This document shows, in pieces, positions 24,788 to 34,226 of a stretch of DNA of 64,000 nucleotides. How positions within the stretch are numbered: position 1 is the stretch's first letter; every line of letters starts with the position of its first letter. A program made the position numbers and the translations under genes. The stretch covers positions 744,001 through 808,000 of the forward strand of contig NZ_JABTEZ010000003.1 in assembly GCF_015711605.1 (NCBI RefSeq), given 5' to 3'. The notes under the pieces are model-generated. The model was not told the origin of the DNA. It ran no database searches and saw nothing but the letters and a program-made list of their open reading frames with translations. Source of the stretch: Planomonospora sp. ID67723. Lineage in GTDB: Bacteria > Actinomycetota > Actinomycetes > Streptosporangiales > Streptosporangiaceae.

Positions 24788-25642
24788 TCAGTCGCTCCTG
24801 CGGAACTGGGCGACCGCCACCCCGAGCAGGACGGCGCCGATGAGGGCGACCAGGCCGAGCTCCAGCGGGACCGGCACCCGCCAGCCGAACCAGCTCACGC
24901 CGGGGTTGAGCGTGGCGTCCACCTGGGGAGGCACGTCCAGGCGGGCGAAGACCGCCTGGCGCATCGGGTCGACCGCGTAGGTGAGCGGGTTCACCGTGGT
25001 CAGCACGTGCAGCCAGGACGGCAGGCCGGCCAGCGGGAACATCGCGCCGGACAGGAACATCATCGGCATGACGGCCATCTGCATCAGGCCGAAGAACGTC
25101 TGCATGTTCTTCATCCGCGCCGCGAGCGTGACGCCGAACGCGGTGATGGCGAACGCCGCCAGGAACATCTCCGCCAGCAGCGTCAGGATCAGCAGCGGAT
25201 CGTACGGCACGCCGACCAGCCCGGCCAGGGCCAGGATGACGACGCCCTGGCCGATCGCGACGAGCGCCCCGCCCAGGCACTTGCCCACCACGATCGCCCC
25301 CCGGCTGACCGGGGCGACCAGCATCTCGCGCAGGAAGCCGAACTCCCGGTCCCACACGATGGAGCCGGCCGAGAACATCGCGGTCATGATGACCGTCATC
25401 GCGATCATCCCGGGGTACATGAACGTGCGGTAGTCGATTCCCGGGATCGCCCCCTGGGCCAGGGAGCCGAACCCGGTGCCCATCACGAACAGCCAGAGCA
25501 CCGGCTGGACCAGCATCGAGAACATACGGGTGCGGTCGTTGACGAACCGCAGCATCTCGCGGTGGAGCACGACCTTGATCGCGCGCAGGTCGTGCCCGGC
25601 CGTGCGCAGCGGAACCCGCACGCTCGCCACGTCGGTGGCCAT
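24788..25642 (-). CDS. ABC-2 type exporter membrane subunit (DrrB-like)
   Basis: 284 residues with six predicted membrane helices and the ABC-2 motif region around NPLTYAVDPMRQAVF. Matches the DrrB class of drug or lipid exporters. It lies 87 bp after its ATPase gene and would form the exporter with it. Substrate unknown; no biosynthetic genes adjoin. Confidence 0.88.
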   Translation of the reverse strand: MATDVASVRVPLRTAGHDLRAIKVVLHREMLRFVNDRTRMFSMLVQPVLWLFVMGTGFGSLAQGAIPGIDYRTFMYPGMIAMTVIMTAMFSAGSIVWDREFGFLREMLVAPVSRGAIVVGKCLGGALVAIGQGVVILALAGLVGVPYDPLLILTLLAEMFLAAFAITAFGVTLAARMKNMQTFFGLMQMAVMPMMFLSGAMFPLAGLPSWLHVLTTVNPLTYAVDPMRQAVFARLDVPPQVDATLNPGVSWFGWRVPVPLELGLVALIGAVLLGVAVAQFRRSD

Positions 25643-25729
25643 CGTCTGCCTCCTCGGTATCCGTCGGTCGTTCCACCGCTCCCGCCCGGCCCGCCGGCGC
25701 CCCGCCGCGCGCCGGATCCGGCGGACGGC

Positions 25730-26704
25730 TCAGCGGCGGGCCATCGCCCGCATCCACGCGTTGGCCGAGCCCTCGGCCTCGGCGTCACGGATGGTCGAGC
25801 CGGTGTAGGACATGAACACGTCGTCGAGGGAGGGCCGCGAGACGCTCACCGAGCGGATCGGCACGCCCAGCTCGGCGAAGAGACGGGGCACGAACTGCTC
25901 TCCCGAGGCGACCGCGAACGTCACCTGGCCCTCGCGGACCGCCGCCTGGAGGCCGAAACGGTCGCGCAGCGCGGCGATCGCGGCGTCGTCGTCGGCGGTC
26001 TGGATCTGGACGCGGTCCTCGCCGACGCTCGCCTTGAGCGCCTCGGGGGAGTCGATCACGACGATCTCCCCGTGGTCGATGATCGCGATCCGGTCGCAGA
26101 ACTCGGCCTCGTCCATGTAATGGGTGGTCATGAAGATCGTGATGTCCTCGGCGTGCCGGAGCCGGTTGATGTAGCCCCAGATGGCGGAGCGGGTCTGCGG
26201 GTCCAGGCCGACGGTGGGCTCGTCCAGGAACAGCACCCTGGGGGAGTGCAGCAGCCCCCGGGCGATCTCCAGCCGCCGCTTCATGCCCCCGGAGAACGTC
26301 TGGACCTTGTCGCTCCTGCGGTCCCACAGGGCGACCATCTCCATCACCTGCCGGATCCGGTCGCCCACCAGGGCCTTGGGCACGCCGTACAGCTCGGCGT
26401 GGAACCTGAGGTTCTGCTCGGCGGTCAGGTAGCCGTCCAGCGTCGGGTCCTGGAAGACCAGCCCGATGTTGCGCCGGACCTGGTCGCGCTCGCGCACCAC
26501 GTCGTGCCCGGCCACCGTGGCCGAGCCGCCCGTGGGGTCGGCGAGCGTGCAGAGCATGCTGATCGTGGTGGTCTTGCCCGCGCCGTTCGGGCCGAGGAAG
26601 CCGAACACCTCACCGGGGGCCACCTCGAAGTCGACGCCCTTGACGGCCTCGACCTTCCCGTACGTCTTCACGAGGCCCCTGACCGCCACCGCCGGTTCAG
26701 CCAT
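25730..26704 (-). CDS. ABC exporter ATPase (DrrA-like)
   Basis: 324 residues: Walker A GPNGAGKTT, signature FSGGMKRRLEIARGLL, Walker B VLFLDEPTVGLD and H-loop MTTHYMDEAE, followed by the extra C-terminal domain of the DrrA/CcmA subfamily. ATG at 26704 with ribosome binding site aagga chosen; a longer reading frame to 26938 runs through AT-rich regulatory DNA and is rejected. Energises the permease encoded downstream. Confidence 0.9.
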   Translation of the reverse strand: MAEPAVAVRGLVKTYGKVEAVKGVDFEVAPGEVFGFLGPNGAGKTTTISMLCTLADPTGGSATVAGHDVVRERDQVRRNIGLVFQDPTLDGYLTAEQNLRFHAELYGVPKALVGDRIRQVMEMVALWDRRSDKVQTFSGGMKRRLEIARGLLHSPRVLFLDEPTVGLDPQTRSAIWGYINRLRHAEDITIFMTTHYMDEAEFCDRIAIIDHGEIVVIDSPEALKASVGEDRVQIQTADDDAAIAALRDRFGLQAAVREGQVTFAVASGEQFVPRLFAELGVPIRSVSVSRPSLDDVFMSYTGSTIRDAEAEGSANAWMRAMARR

Positions 26705-26816
26705 CGTCACCGTCCTTCGCGCGCCGCCCGGCACCGTGGGCCGGTGCGCGCGACTGTTCCTCCGACGATTCTTCCCCGCGGGCCGGTCCGCGTCCTCCCG
26801 TTGCCCGCAGAGCGAA

Positions 26817-26855
26817 ATATACCGAATATCGGGATATAGTAAAGATATATCTTTA
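26817..26855. promoter_or_regulatory. AT-rich double palindrome upstream of ABC exporter
   Basis: Two adjoining inverted repeats in an AT-rich island: ATATACCGA-ata-TCGGGATAT (26817-26837, one mismatch) and the perfect 16-mer TAAAGATATATCTTTA (26840-26855). They lie about 115-150 bp before the ATPase start and look like regulator binding sites overlapping the exporter promoter. Confidence 0.55.
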
Positions 26856-26895
26856 TTGGGAATGAGGTGTCTGTCGGGTGGGATGCCCTCGCGCG

Positions 26896-26916
26896 GCCGC
26901 CGAGCGCTCCGGCGGC
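26896..26916 (-). terminator. Possible terminator after TetR gene
   Basis: 7-bp GC arms (26896-26902 and 26910-26916) with a 7-nt loop, about 50 bp beyond the TetR stop. Weak evidence. Confidence 0.35.
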
Positions 26917-26968
26917 GAGGACGCGACAGCGCGCCCACGCCCGGCGCGCACCCCGGTGTTAACAGTCG

Positions 26969-27568
26969 TTAATTCCCCGCCGCTGCCAGCGCCGCGCGGG
27001 CCATCGCGCGCAGCAGTGGGGCCATCGTCTCGGGGGGGAGCTCGCCCGCGCTGTGCGGAGTGGAGTTGAGCAGCCCGAAGACCGCGTGGGTGGCGGCGCG
27101 CAGGCGGGGCGGCGGACAGCCGGGGTAGAGCTCGCTCAGCACCGTGACCCACTCCTCGACGTACAGGCGCTGGAGGCGGCGGATCTGGCGGCGGGCGGGT
27201 TCCGGGACGTTGCCCAGCTCGCGGTCGTGCACCGTGATGAGCGCGGGGTGGCCGAGCGCGAACTCGATCTGGCCGGCCAGCAGGGCGTCCAGCGCCTGCT
27301 CGGCGTCGCGGGCCGCGGTGACCCGGCCCGCCGCGGAGGAGTGCAGGCGCTCGCTGATGTCCAGCAGCATCTCGGCCAGCAGCGCCTCCTTGCCGCTGAA
27401 GTGCCGGTACAGGGCGGGGCCCGAGGTGCCGACCGCCGCGCCGATCTCCTCGATGGAGACGCCGTGGAAACCGCGCGCCGCGAACAGCCGGGCGGCGGCC
27501 TGGAGGATCTCCGTGCGCCGTGACCCGCGATTGCGGGTAGGGGTCTGGGCAGTCGTCACCTCTCGCAT
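26969..27568 (-). CDS. TetR-family regulator
   Basis: 199 residues. N-terminal helix-turn-helix (EILQAAARLFAARGFHGVSIEEIGAAVGTSGPALYRHF) of the TetR family with a helical ligand domain. It is divergent from the acyl-CoA carboxylase operon, 89 bp away, with two matching operator-like palindromes between them. Closest role by context: repressor of the leucine/isovalerate or odd-branched acyl-CoA operon, relieved by an acyl-CoA. No ribosome binding site is visible before ATG 27568. An alternative target is the DrrAB-type exporter downstream. Confidence 0.85.
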   Translation of the reverse strand: MREVTTAQTPTRNRGSRRTEILQAAARLFAARGFHGVSIEEIGAAVGTSGPALYRHFSGKEALLAEMLLDISERLHSSAAGRVTAARDAEQALDALLAGQIEFALGHPALITVHDRELGNVPEPARRQIRRLQRLYVEEWVTVLSELYPGCPPPRLRAATHAVFGLLNSTPHSAGELPPETMAPLLRAMARAALAAAGN

Positions 27569-27581
27569 GGTAGACGGTTGA

Positions 27582-27625
27582 GTTAATGATGACTAACATC
27601 CACGGCAGGGTTAGTGACCGTTAAC
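27582..27625. promoter_or_regulatory. Two operator-like palindromes for the TetR regulator
   Basis: GTTAATGATGACTAAC (27582-27597) and GTTAGTGACCGTTAAC (27610-27625), 28 bp centre to centre. The first, reverse-complemented, matches the second in 13 of 16 positions, so they are two copies of one site. They lie between the divergent TetR and carboxylase genes and overlap the likely promoters. Confidence 0.65.
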
Positions 27626-27657
27626 CCCGGCAACGGAGCCGGGTGGAGGGGGCTCAC

Positions 27658-29226
27658 ATGGGTGGCTGGCCGGTGCTGCGAAGCACCTGCGACCCGGGCG
27701 GCGAGGGCTTCAAGGCCAACGCCGGGACCAACGAGCGGCTCGCCGCCGACCTGCGCGAACGCGTCGCGGCCGCCGCGCCGGGCGGCCCGGAGAAGTCGCG
27801 GGCCCGGCACGTCGCGCGCGGCAAGCTGCTGCCCCGCGACCGCGTCGACACCCTGCTCGATCCCGGCTCGCGGTTCCTGGAGCTCTCCCAGCTGGCCGCG
27901 ACCGGCATGTACGGCGACGAGGCCCCGGCGGCCGGGATCATCACCGGCGTCGGCCGGATCTCCGGGCGCGAGTGCGTGGTCGTCGCCAACGACGCCACCG
28001 TCAAGGGCGGCACCTACTACCCGGTCACGGTCAAGAAGCACCTGCGGGCCCAGGAGGTCGCCCTCCACAACAACCTGCCGTGCGTCTACCTCGTCGACTC
28101 CGGCGGCGCGTTCCTGCCCAGGCAGGACGAGGTCTTCCCGGACCGCGACCACTTCGGCCGGATCTTCTACAACCAGGCCACCATGTCGGCGCGGGGCATC
28201 CCGCAGATCGCCGCCGTCCTCGGGTCCTGCACGGCGGGCGGCGCCTACGTCCCGGCGATGAGCGACGAGGCGGTCATCGTCCGCAACCAGGGCACGATCT
28301 TCCTGGGCGGTCCGCCGCTGGTGAAGGCCGCCACCGGCGAGGAGGTCACCGCGGAGGAGCTGGGCGGCGGCGACCTGCACGCCCGGGTCAGCGGCGTCAC
28401 CGACCACCTGGCCGAGGACGACGCCCACGCGCTGCGCATCGTCCGTGACATCGTCTCGACCCTCGCCCCGCGGCCGGCCGCGCCGTGGGAACGCCTCCCC
28501 TCCGAGGAGCCCGCGCACGACCCCCGCGACCTGTACGGCATCGTCCCCGCCGACACCCGCACGCCGTACGACGTCCGCGAGGTCATCGCCCGCATCGCCG
28601 ACGGCAGCCGGTTCGGCGAGTTCAAGGCGGAGTACGGCTCCACCCTCGTCACCGGCTTCGCCAGGATCCACGGCCACCCGGTCGGGATCATCGCCAACAA
28701 CGGCATCCTGTTCGCCGAGTCCGCGCTCAAGGGCGCGCACTTCATCGAGCTGTGCGACCGCCGCAACATCCCCCTGGTCTTCCTGCAGAACATCAGCGGC
28801 TTCATGGTCGGCAGGGCGTACGAGGCCGGTGGCATCGCCAAGCACGGCGCCAAGATGGTCACCGCCGTGGCCTGCGCCCGGGTGCCCAAGTTCACGGTCG
28901 TCATCGGCGGATCGTTCGGCGCGGGCAACTACGCGATGGCCGGACGCGCCTACTCGCCCCGCTTCCTGTGGATGTGGCCCAACGCCCGCATCTCGGTGAT
29001 GGGCGGCGAGCAGGCCGCCAACGTGCTGTCGACCGTCGGCGACGCCGACCCCGACGCCATCCGCAGGCAGTACGAGGAACAGGGCAACCCCTACTACTCC
29101 ACCGCCCGCCTGTGGGACGACGGCGTCATCGACCCCCTCGACACCCGCACCGTCCTCGGCCTGGCCCTGTCCGCCTCGGCCAACGCCCCCCTCGACCCCG
29201 TCGGCTACGGCGTCTTCCGGATGTGA
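27658..29226 (+). CDS. Acyl-CoA carboxylase carboxyltransferase (beta), MCC-like
   Basis: 522 residues, carboxyltransferase family with the two acyl-CoA/biotin half-domains ([37 protein letters not shown], and [16 protein letters not shown]). The [16 protein letters not shown] region and close neighbours favour 3-methylcrotonyl-CoA carboxylase. Start set at ATG 27658 behind ggaggggg; a GTG five codons upstream is less likely because it overlaps that site. First gene of a four-gene operon. Confidence 0.88.
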   Translation: MGGWPVLRSTCDPGGEGFKANAGTNERLAADLRERVAAAAPGGPEKSRARHVARGKLLPRDRVDTLLDPGSRFLELSQLAATGMYGDEAPAAGIITGVGRISGRECVVVANDATVKGGTYYPVTVKKHLRAQEVALHNNLPCVYLVDSGGAFLPRQDEVFPDRDHFGRIFYNQATMSARGIPQIAAVLGSCTAGGAYVPAMSDEAVIVRNQGTIFLGGPPLVKAATGEEVTAEELGGGDLHARVSGVTDHLAEDDAHALRIVRDIVSTLAPRPAAPWERLPSEEPAHDPRDLYGIVPADTRTPYDVREVIARIADGSRFGEFKAEYGSTLVTGFARIHGHPVGIIANNGILFAESALKGAHFIELCDRRNIPLVFLQNISGFMVGRAYEAGGIAKHGAKMVTAVACARVPKFTVVIGGSFGAGNYAMAGRAYSPRFLWMWPNARISVMGGEQAANVLSTVGDADPDAIRRQYEEQGNPYYSTARLWDDGVIDPLDTRTVLGLALSASANAPLDPVGYGVFRM

Positions 29227-29234
29227 TCGCGATC

Positions 29235-31325
29235 ATGACCAGCTCATCCGCCAGCTCACCGGCCGGCCCGTCGGCCGCGCCCGTGATGTTCCACACCGTC
29301 CTCATCGCCAACCGCGGCGAGATCGCCCTGCGGATCGTCCGCACGCTCCGGCGGCTCGGCATCCGCTCCGTCGCCGTGTACAGCGACGCCGACGCCGGGG
29401 CCCGGCACGTCCGCGAGGCCGACGTCGCGGTCCGGCTCGCCGGCGGCTACCTCGACGTCGAGGCCGTCGTCGGGGCCGCCGCGGCCACCGGCGCCCAGGC
29501 CGTCCACCCCGGCTACGGCTTCCTGGCGGAGAACACCGCCTTCGCCCGGCGCTGCGCCGAGGCGGGGCTCGTCTTCGTCGGGCCGCCCGCGGAGGCCGTC
29601 GAGGCCATGGGCGACAAGATCCGCGCCAAGGCGACCGTCTCGGCGGCCGGGGTGCCGGTGGTCCCCGGCGCGGCCGAGCCGGACGACGACCTGCTCACCG
29701 CGGACATCGGCTTCCCCGCCCTGATCAAACCGTCGGCGGGCGGCGGCGGCAAGGGCATGGTGCTGGTCCGCTCCGCCGCCGAGCTGCCGGAGGCGCTGGA
29801 GTCCGCCCGCCGTACGGCCGCCGCCGCGTTCGGCGATGCGACCCTGCTGGTCGAGCGGTTCGTGGAGAACCCCCGGCACATCGAGATCCAGGTGCTGGCC
29901 GACGCGCACGGCAACGTCATCCACCTGGGCGAGCGCGAGTGCAGCCTGCAGCGCCGCCACCAGAAGATCGTCGAGGAGGCGCCCTCGCCGCTGCTCGACG
30001 CGCGGACCCGTGCCCGGATGGGCGCGGCGGCGGTGGAGGCCGCCCGGTCCGTCGGCTACGTCGGCGCCGGGACGGTGGAGTTCATCGTGCAGGGCTCCAC
30101 GGCCGACTACTACTTCATGGAGATGAACACCCGCCTGCAGGTCGAGCACCCGGTCACCGAGATGGTCACCGGCCTGGACCTGGTCGAGCTCCAGCTCAGG
30201 GTGGCGGCGGGCGAGCCGCTCCCGCTCACCCAGGACGAGGTACGGCTGCGCGGCCACGCCGTCGAGGCCCGCGTCTACGCCGAGGACCCCTCCCGCGGCT
30301 TCCTGCCGACCGGGGGGCGCGTCCTCGCCCTCCACGAGCCCGGCACGCCCGGCGCCTCCGGCGCTCCCGGCCCCGGGGAGTCCGGGGCCCCGCCGTCCGG
30401 CGCGGTCCGGGTCGACTCCAGCCTTGCGGTCGGCGGGACGGTCGGCAGCGACTACGACCCGATGCTGTCGAAGGTCATCGCCTGGGGGCCCGACCGGGCG
30501 AGCGCGCTGCGCACCCTCGACGGCGCCCTCGCGGGGACGACCGTCCTGGGCGTGACGACGAACATCGCCTTCCTGCGGGCGCTGCTCACCCACCCGGAGG
30601 TGGTCGCGGGTGACCTCGACACCGGGCTGGTCGAGCGCCGCATCGACGAGCTGGTCCCCGCCCCGGGGACCCCCGACGACGTCCTGGCCGCCGCGGCCCT
30701 GCTCCTCCAGCACGAGCGGGCGCCCGCCGCCCAGGCCGACCCGTGGGACGTGCCCGACGGCTGGCGTCCCGGCGCCCCGGCCGCCTGGACCACCTGGCGG
30801 CTGGAGGGCCGCGACGGGGTGACCGAGGTCGGCGTGCGCGGCCTGCCCGCCTCGGGCGCCGAAGTCCGGCTGCCCGGGAGCGAGGGCGGCGACCGTACGG
30901 CATCGGCGGGCGGGATCCTGCGGGCACGGCTGGAACGCGACGGGCCGGCACTGCTGGTGACCCTCGACGGGGTACGGCGGCGCTACGCGGCCGCCCGCGA
31001 CGGTGACGCGGTCTGGCTCGGCCGGGACGGCAGCGCCTGGGCGCTCACCCGCCACCACCTCGGCGACCCCGGGGACCGGGCGGGCGCGGCCGGGGCGGGG
31101 GACGGCGTGGTCCGCAGCCCGATGCCCGGCACCGTGCTCGTGGTGAAGGCGGCCGCCGGGGAGCGGGTCGGGGAAGGCCAGCCGCTGGTCATCGTCGAGG
31201 CGATGAAGATGGAGCACACGGTGACCGCGCCCATCGGGGGAGTGGTCGCCGAGCTGCCGGTCCGCGCGGGCCAGGCGGTCGACATGGACGCCGTCCTCGC
31301 CGTCGTCCGGCCGGAGGAGGCGTGA
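29235..31325 (+). CDS. Acyl-CoA carboxylase biotin-carboxylase/BCCP (alpha)
   Basis: 696 residues: biotin carboxylase ([24 protein letters not shown]-grasp glycine loop [26 protein letters not shown]) followed by a linker and a C-terminal biotinyl domain with EAMKMEHTV. It carboxylates biotin for the beta subunit encoded 8 bp upstream; together with the lyase and dehydrogenase genes it fits leucine breakdown. Start ATG 29235; an internal ATG at 29286 begins at the conserved domain and remains possible, since ribosome binding sites are weak for both. Confidence 0.88.
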   Translation: MTSSSASSPAGPSAAPVMFHTVLIANRGEIALRIVRTLRRLGIRSVAVYSDADAGARHVREADVAVRLAGGYLDVEAVVGAAAATGAQAVHPGYGFLAENTAFARRCAEAGLVFVGPPAEAVEAMGDKIRAKATVSAAGVPVVPGAAEPDDDLLTADIGFPALIKPSAGGGGKGMVLVRSAAELPEALESARRTAAAAFGDATLLVERFVENPRHIEIQVLADAHGNVIHLGERECSLQRRHQKIVEEAPSPLLDARTRARMGAAAVEAARSVGYVGAGTVEFIVQGSTADYYFMEMNTRLQVEHPVTEMVTGLDLVELQLRVAAGEPLPLTQDEVRLRGHAVEARVYAEDPSRGFLPTGGRVLALHEPGTPGASGAPGPGESGAPPSGAVRVDSSLAVGGTVGSDYDPMLSKVIAWGPDRASALRTLDGALAGTTVLGVTTNIAFLRALLTHPEVVAGDLDTGLVERRIDELVPAPGTPDDVLAAAALLLQHERAPAAQADPWDVPDGWRPGAPAAWTTWRLEGRDGVTEVGVRGLPASGAEVRLPGSEGGDRTASAGGILRARLERDGPALLVTLDGVRRRYAAARDGDAVWLGRDGSAWALTRHHLGDPGDRAGAAGAGDGVVRSPMPGTVLVVKAAAGERVGEGQPLVIVEAMKMEHTVTAPIGGVVAELPVRAGQAVDMDAVLAVVRPEEA

Positions 31326-31368
31326 CCGCCCGGGCGCGCGGCGGGAACCGAGCCGGAGGGAAGGTGTG

Positions 31369-32283
31369 ATGCGGGAGCCGTACCGGATGGGGGGCCTGCC
31401 GGATCGGGTCACGGTCTACGAGGTCGGACCGCGTGACGGGCTGCAGAACGAGTCCGCTGTGGTGCCCGTCGAGGTCAAGGCCGAGTTCGTGGCCCGGCTC
31501 GCCGCAGCCGGGCACACGGTGATCGAGGCGACGAGCTTCGTGCACCCGAAGTGGGTGCCGCAGCTCGCCGACGCCGCCGAGCTGCTGACGACGATGGAGC
31601 GGGTCCCCGGGGTCCGCTACCCGGTGCTGGTGCCCAACGAGCGCGGCCTCGACCGGGCGCTGGAGCACGGCGTCACCGAGATCGCGGTCTTCGCCAGCGC
31701 CACCGAGACCTTCGCCGCCAAGAACCTCAACCGCACGCTGGAGTCGCAGTTCGAGATGTTCGAGCCGGTCGTCGGCCGGGCGCTGGAGCACGGGCTGAGG
31801 GTGCGGGCGTACGTGTCGATGTGCTTCGGCGACCCGTGGGAGGGCCCGACCCCGGTGGCCCAGGTGGTGGAGGTCGGGCGCAGGCTGCTCGACCTGGGCT
31901 GCTACGAGTTGTCGCTCGGCGACACCATCGGCGTCGGCACCCCCGGGCACGTGGGTGCCCTGATCGAGGCGTTCGGCGGGCCCGGCCGGCTGGCGGTGCA
32001 CTTCCACGACACCTACGGCCAGGCCCTGGCCAACACGCTGGCGGCCCTGCGCGCGGGCGTGACCGTGGTGGACGCCTCCACCGGCGGCATCGGCGGCTGC
32101 CCCTACGCCGAGAGCGCCACCGGCAACCTCGCCACCGAGGACCTGGTCTGGATGCTGCACGGCCTCGGCGTGGAGACCGGCCTGAACCTGCAAGCGCTGG
32201 TGGAGACCAGCACCTGGCTGGCCGCCCGGCTCGGCCGTCCCAGTCCCTCCCGGGTCGTCCAGGCCCTCTCTCCCAGGAAGTAA
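31369..32283 (+). CDS. Hydroxymethylglutaryl-CoA lyase
   Basis: 304 residues, HMG-CoA lyase (TIM barrel) that cleaves HMG-CoA to acetoacetate and acetyl-CoA, the last step of leucine breakdown. The active-site loop GGIGGCPYAESATGN contains the conserved Cys, and the metal-binding Asp is in EVGPRDGLQNE with the HFHDTYG histidines. ATG 31369 has ribosome binding site ggaggga; a GTG one codon earlier is less likely. 43 bp after the alpha subunit. Confidence 0.92.
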   Translation: MREPYRMGGLPDRVTVYEVGPRDGLQNESAVVPVEVKAEFVARLAAAGHTVIEATSFVHPKWVPQLADAAELLTTMERVPGVRYPVLVPNERGLDRALEHGVTEIAVFASATETFAAKNLNRTLESQFEMFEPVVGRALEHGLRVRAYVSMCFGDPWEGPTPVAQVVEVGRRLLDLGCYELSLGDTIGVGTPGHVGALIEAFGGPGRLAVHFHDTYGQALANTLAALRAGVTVVDASTGGIGGCPYAESATGNLATEDLVWMLHGLGVETGLNLQALVETSTWLAARLGRPSPSRVVQALSPRK

Positions 32284-32289
32284 GACGCC

Positions 32290-33444
32290 ATGAAGCTGAC
32301 CGAAGAGTACGAAGACCTCCGCAAGACCGTCGAGGCGTTCGCCCGCGACGTGGTGGCCCCGGTGATCGGCGACCTGTACGAGCGCGAGGAGTTCCCCTAC
32401 GACATCGTCCGCCAGATGGGCCAGATGGGCTTGTTCGGCCTGCCCATCCCGGAGGAGTACGGCGGCATGGGCGGCGACTACTTCGCCCTCTGCCTGGCCC
32501 TGGAGGAGCTGGCCCGGGTCGACTCCAGCGTCTCGATCACCGTGGAGGCCGCGGTCTCGCTGGGCGCCATGCCGATCTACCGGTTCGGCACGGCCGAGCA
32601 GCGCGCGCAGTGGCTGCCGAAGCTGACGACCGGCGCGATGCTCGGCGCGTTCGGCCTGACCGAGCCGGGCGGCGGCTCCGACGTGCCGGGCGGCATGCGG
32701 ACCACGGCCGTGCTCGACGGCGGCGAATGGGTGATCAACGGCTCGAAGGCGTTCATCACCAACTCCGGCACCGACATCACCGGCGTCGTCGGCGTGGCCG
32801 CGATCACCGGGCGCCGTGCCGACGGCCGCCCCGAGATCTCCACGATCCTGGTCCCGGCGGGCACGCCCGGCTTCACCGTCGCCAAGAAGTACTCCAAGGT
32901 CGGCTGGAACTGCTCCGACACCCGCGAGCTGTCCTTCACCGACTGCCGGGTGCCCGGGGAGAACCTGCTCGGCGAGCGCGGCCGGGGCTACGCGCAGTTC
33001 CTGCAGACCCTCGACGAGGGCCGCATCGCGATCGCGGCGCTCTCCGTCGGCCTGGCCCAGGGCTGCGTGGACGAGTGCCTGCGCTACGTCCGCGACCGGC
33101 AGGCGTTCGGCCACCCGATCGGCCACTACCAGGCCATCCAGTTCAAGATCGCCGACATGGAGGTCCGCACCCACACCGCCCGCCTGGCCTACTACCACGC
33201 GGCTGAGAAGATGCTGGCCGGCGAGCCGTTCAAGAAGGAGGCCGCCATCGCCAAGCTGGTCTCCTCCAACGCCGCGATGGACAACGCCCGCGACGCCACC
33301 CAGATCTTCGGCGGGTACGGCTTCATGAACGAGTACCCGGTCGGCCGCTTCTACCGCGACGCCAAGATCCTGGAGATCGGCGAGGGCACGAGCGAGGTCC
33401 AGCGCATGCTCATCGCCCGCCAGCTCGGCCTGGGCGACCTCTGA
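32290..33444 (+). CDS. Acyl-CoA dehydrogenase, isovaleryl/short-chain type
   Basis: 384 residues, flavoprotein acyl-CoA dehydrogenase with both family signatures (GAFGLTEPGGGSDVPGG and the C-terminal QIFGGYGFMNEYPVGRFYRDAKI). Context suggests isovaleryl-CoA dehydrogenase. However, the C-terminal motif reads EIGEGTSEVQR, with Glu at the MCAD/SCAD catalytic-base position, where classical isovaleryl-CoA dehydrogenases have Ala (IGAGTSEV). So it may be a broader short/branched-chain enzyme. Starts 7 bp after the lyase stop. Confidence 0.88.
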   Translation: MKLTEEYEDLRKTVEAFARDVVAPVIGDLYEREEFPYDIVRQMGQMGLFGLPIPEEYGGMGGDYFALCLALEELARVDSSVSITVEAAVSLGAMPIYRFGTAEQRAQWLPKLTTGAMLGAFGLTEPGGGSDVPGGMRTTAVLDGGEWVINGSKAFITNSGTDITGVVGVAAITGRRADGRPEISTILVPAGTPGFTVAKKYSKVGWNCSDTRELSFTDCRVPGENLLGERGRGYAQFLQTLDEGRIAIAALSVGLAQGCVDECLRYVRDRQAFGHPIGHYQAIQFKIADMEVRTHTARLAYYHAAEKMLAGEPFKKEAAIAKLVSSNAAMDNARDATQIFGGYGFMNEYPVGRFYRDAKILEIGEGTSEVQRMLIARQLGLGDL

Positions 33445-33535
33445 CCCGGGCATACGGGCGGCAGCGGGGAGGCCGGAACGGCGGCCCCGGGAAATACGGG
33501 TGATCGCAAGCGGATCATGCGCAAGGATGCGCTCC

Positions 33536-34114
33536 ATGTCCCAGGCGATCCTGCGAACCAGCCGCATCCAGCTCGTTCCCCTGTCCGACGAACACCTGGA
33601 GCACGAGATCGAGCTCGACGGCGATCCCGAGGTCATGCGCTACCTCGGTGACGGCCGCGCCCGTACCCGCGAGGAGGTGGAGATCTTCCACCGCGGGCGG
33701 CTCGCGGTCGCGAACCGCGTTCCCGGGCTCGGTTTCTGGGCCGGGTTCGTCTCCGGCCGGTTCGTGGGCTGGTGGATCCTGGAGCCACCGGAACGCGCCG
33801 ACCAGGGCCCGGCCGAAGGACAGGCCGAACTCGGATACCGGCTCCTGCGCCGCCACTGGCGCCGGGGCCTGGCCAGTGAGGGGGCCCGTGAGCTCATCCG
33901 GCACGGGTTCGAAGACCTCGGGCTGACCCGCATCTTCGCCGAGACGATGGCGGTCAACACCGCCTCCCGCGCGACGATGGCCGCGATCGGCATGCAGCAC
34001 ATCCGCACATTCCATCTGGAGTGGGACGAACCACTCCCCGGCAGCGATCTCGGTGAAGTCGAGTACGCGATCACGCGGCAGCAGTGGCTCGCTCACCGGG
34101 CGGTCGGAGCGTGA
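33536..34114 (+). CDS. GNAT acetyltransferase, RimJ/RimL type
   Basis: 192 residues. N-terminal IQLVPLSDEHLEHEIELDGDPEVMRYLG and central ELGYRLLRRHWRRGLASEGARELIRHGFEDLGL are the donor-binding motif region of RimJ/RimL-like acetyltransferases; NTASRATMAAIGM is the conserved C-terminal motif. Acceptor unknown. Start ATG 33536 chosen with ribosome binding site aagga; a GTG 12 codons upstream is less likely. Confidence 0.85.
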   Translation: MSQAILRTSRIQLVPLSDEHLEHEIELDGDPEVMRYLGDGRARTREEVEIFHRGRLAVANRVPGLGFWAGFVSGRFVGWWILEPPERADQGPAEGQAELGYRLLRRHWRRGLASEGARELIRHGFEDLGLTRIFAETMAVNTASRATMAAIGMQHIRTFHLEWDEPLPGSDLGEVEYAITRQQWLAHRAVGA

Positions 34115-34122
34115 GGGCCGGC

Positions 34123-34145
34123 CGGCGCCCTTCACTCCGGCGCCG
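34123..34145 (+). terminator. Possible terminator after GNAT gene
   Basis: 7-bp arms (34123-34129 and 34139-34145), loop 9 nt, just beyond the stop codon. Confidence 0.35.
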
Positions 34146-34226
34146 ATCGTTCTTCACGGCCCGCTGTGGCTGAAATGCCAGCCCGGGGTTTGACCTCGAC
34201 GTAGCGTCAACGTTTCTAATGAGGGC

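Noticed and set aside
29256-33636. Long minus-strand frames opposite the carboxylase alpha, lyase and dehydrogenase genes
   Set aside because: Antisense shadows, His/Gln/Gly-rich, with no domains; the opposite strand encodes recognised enzymes.
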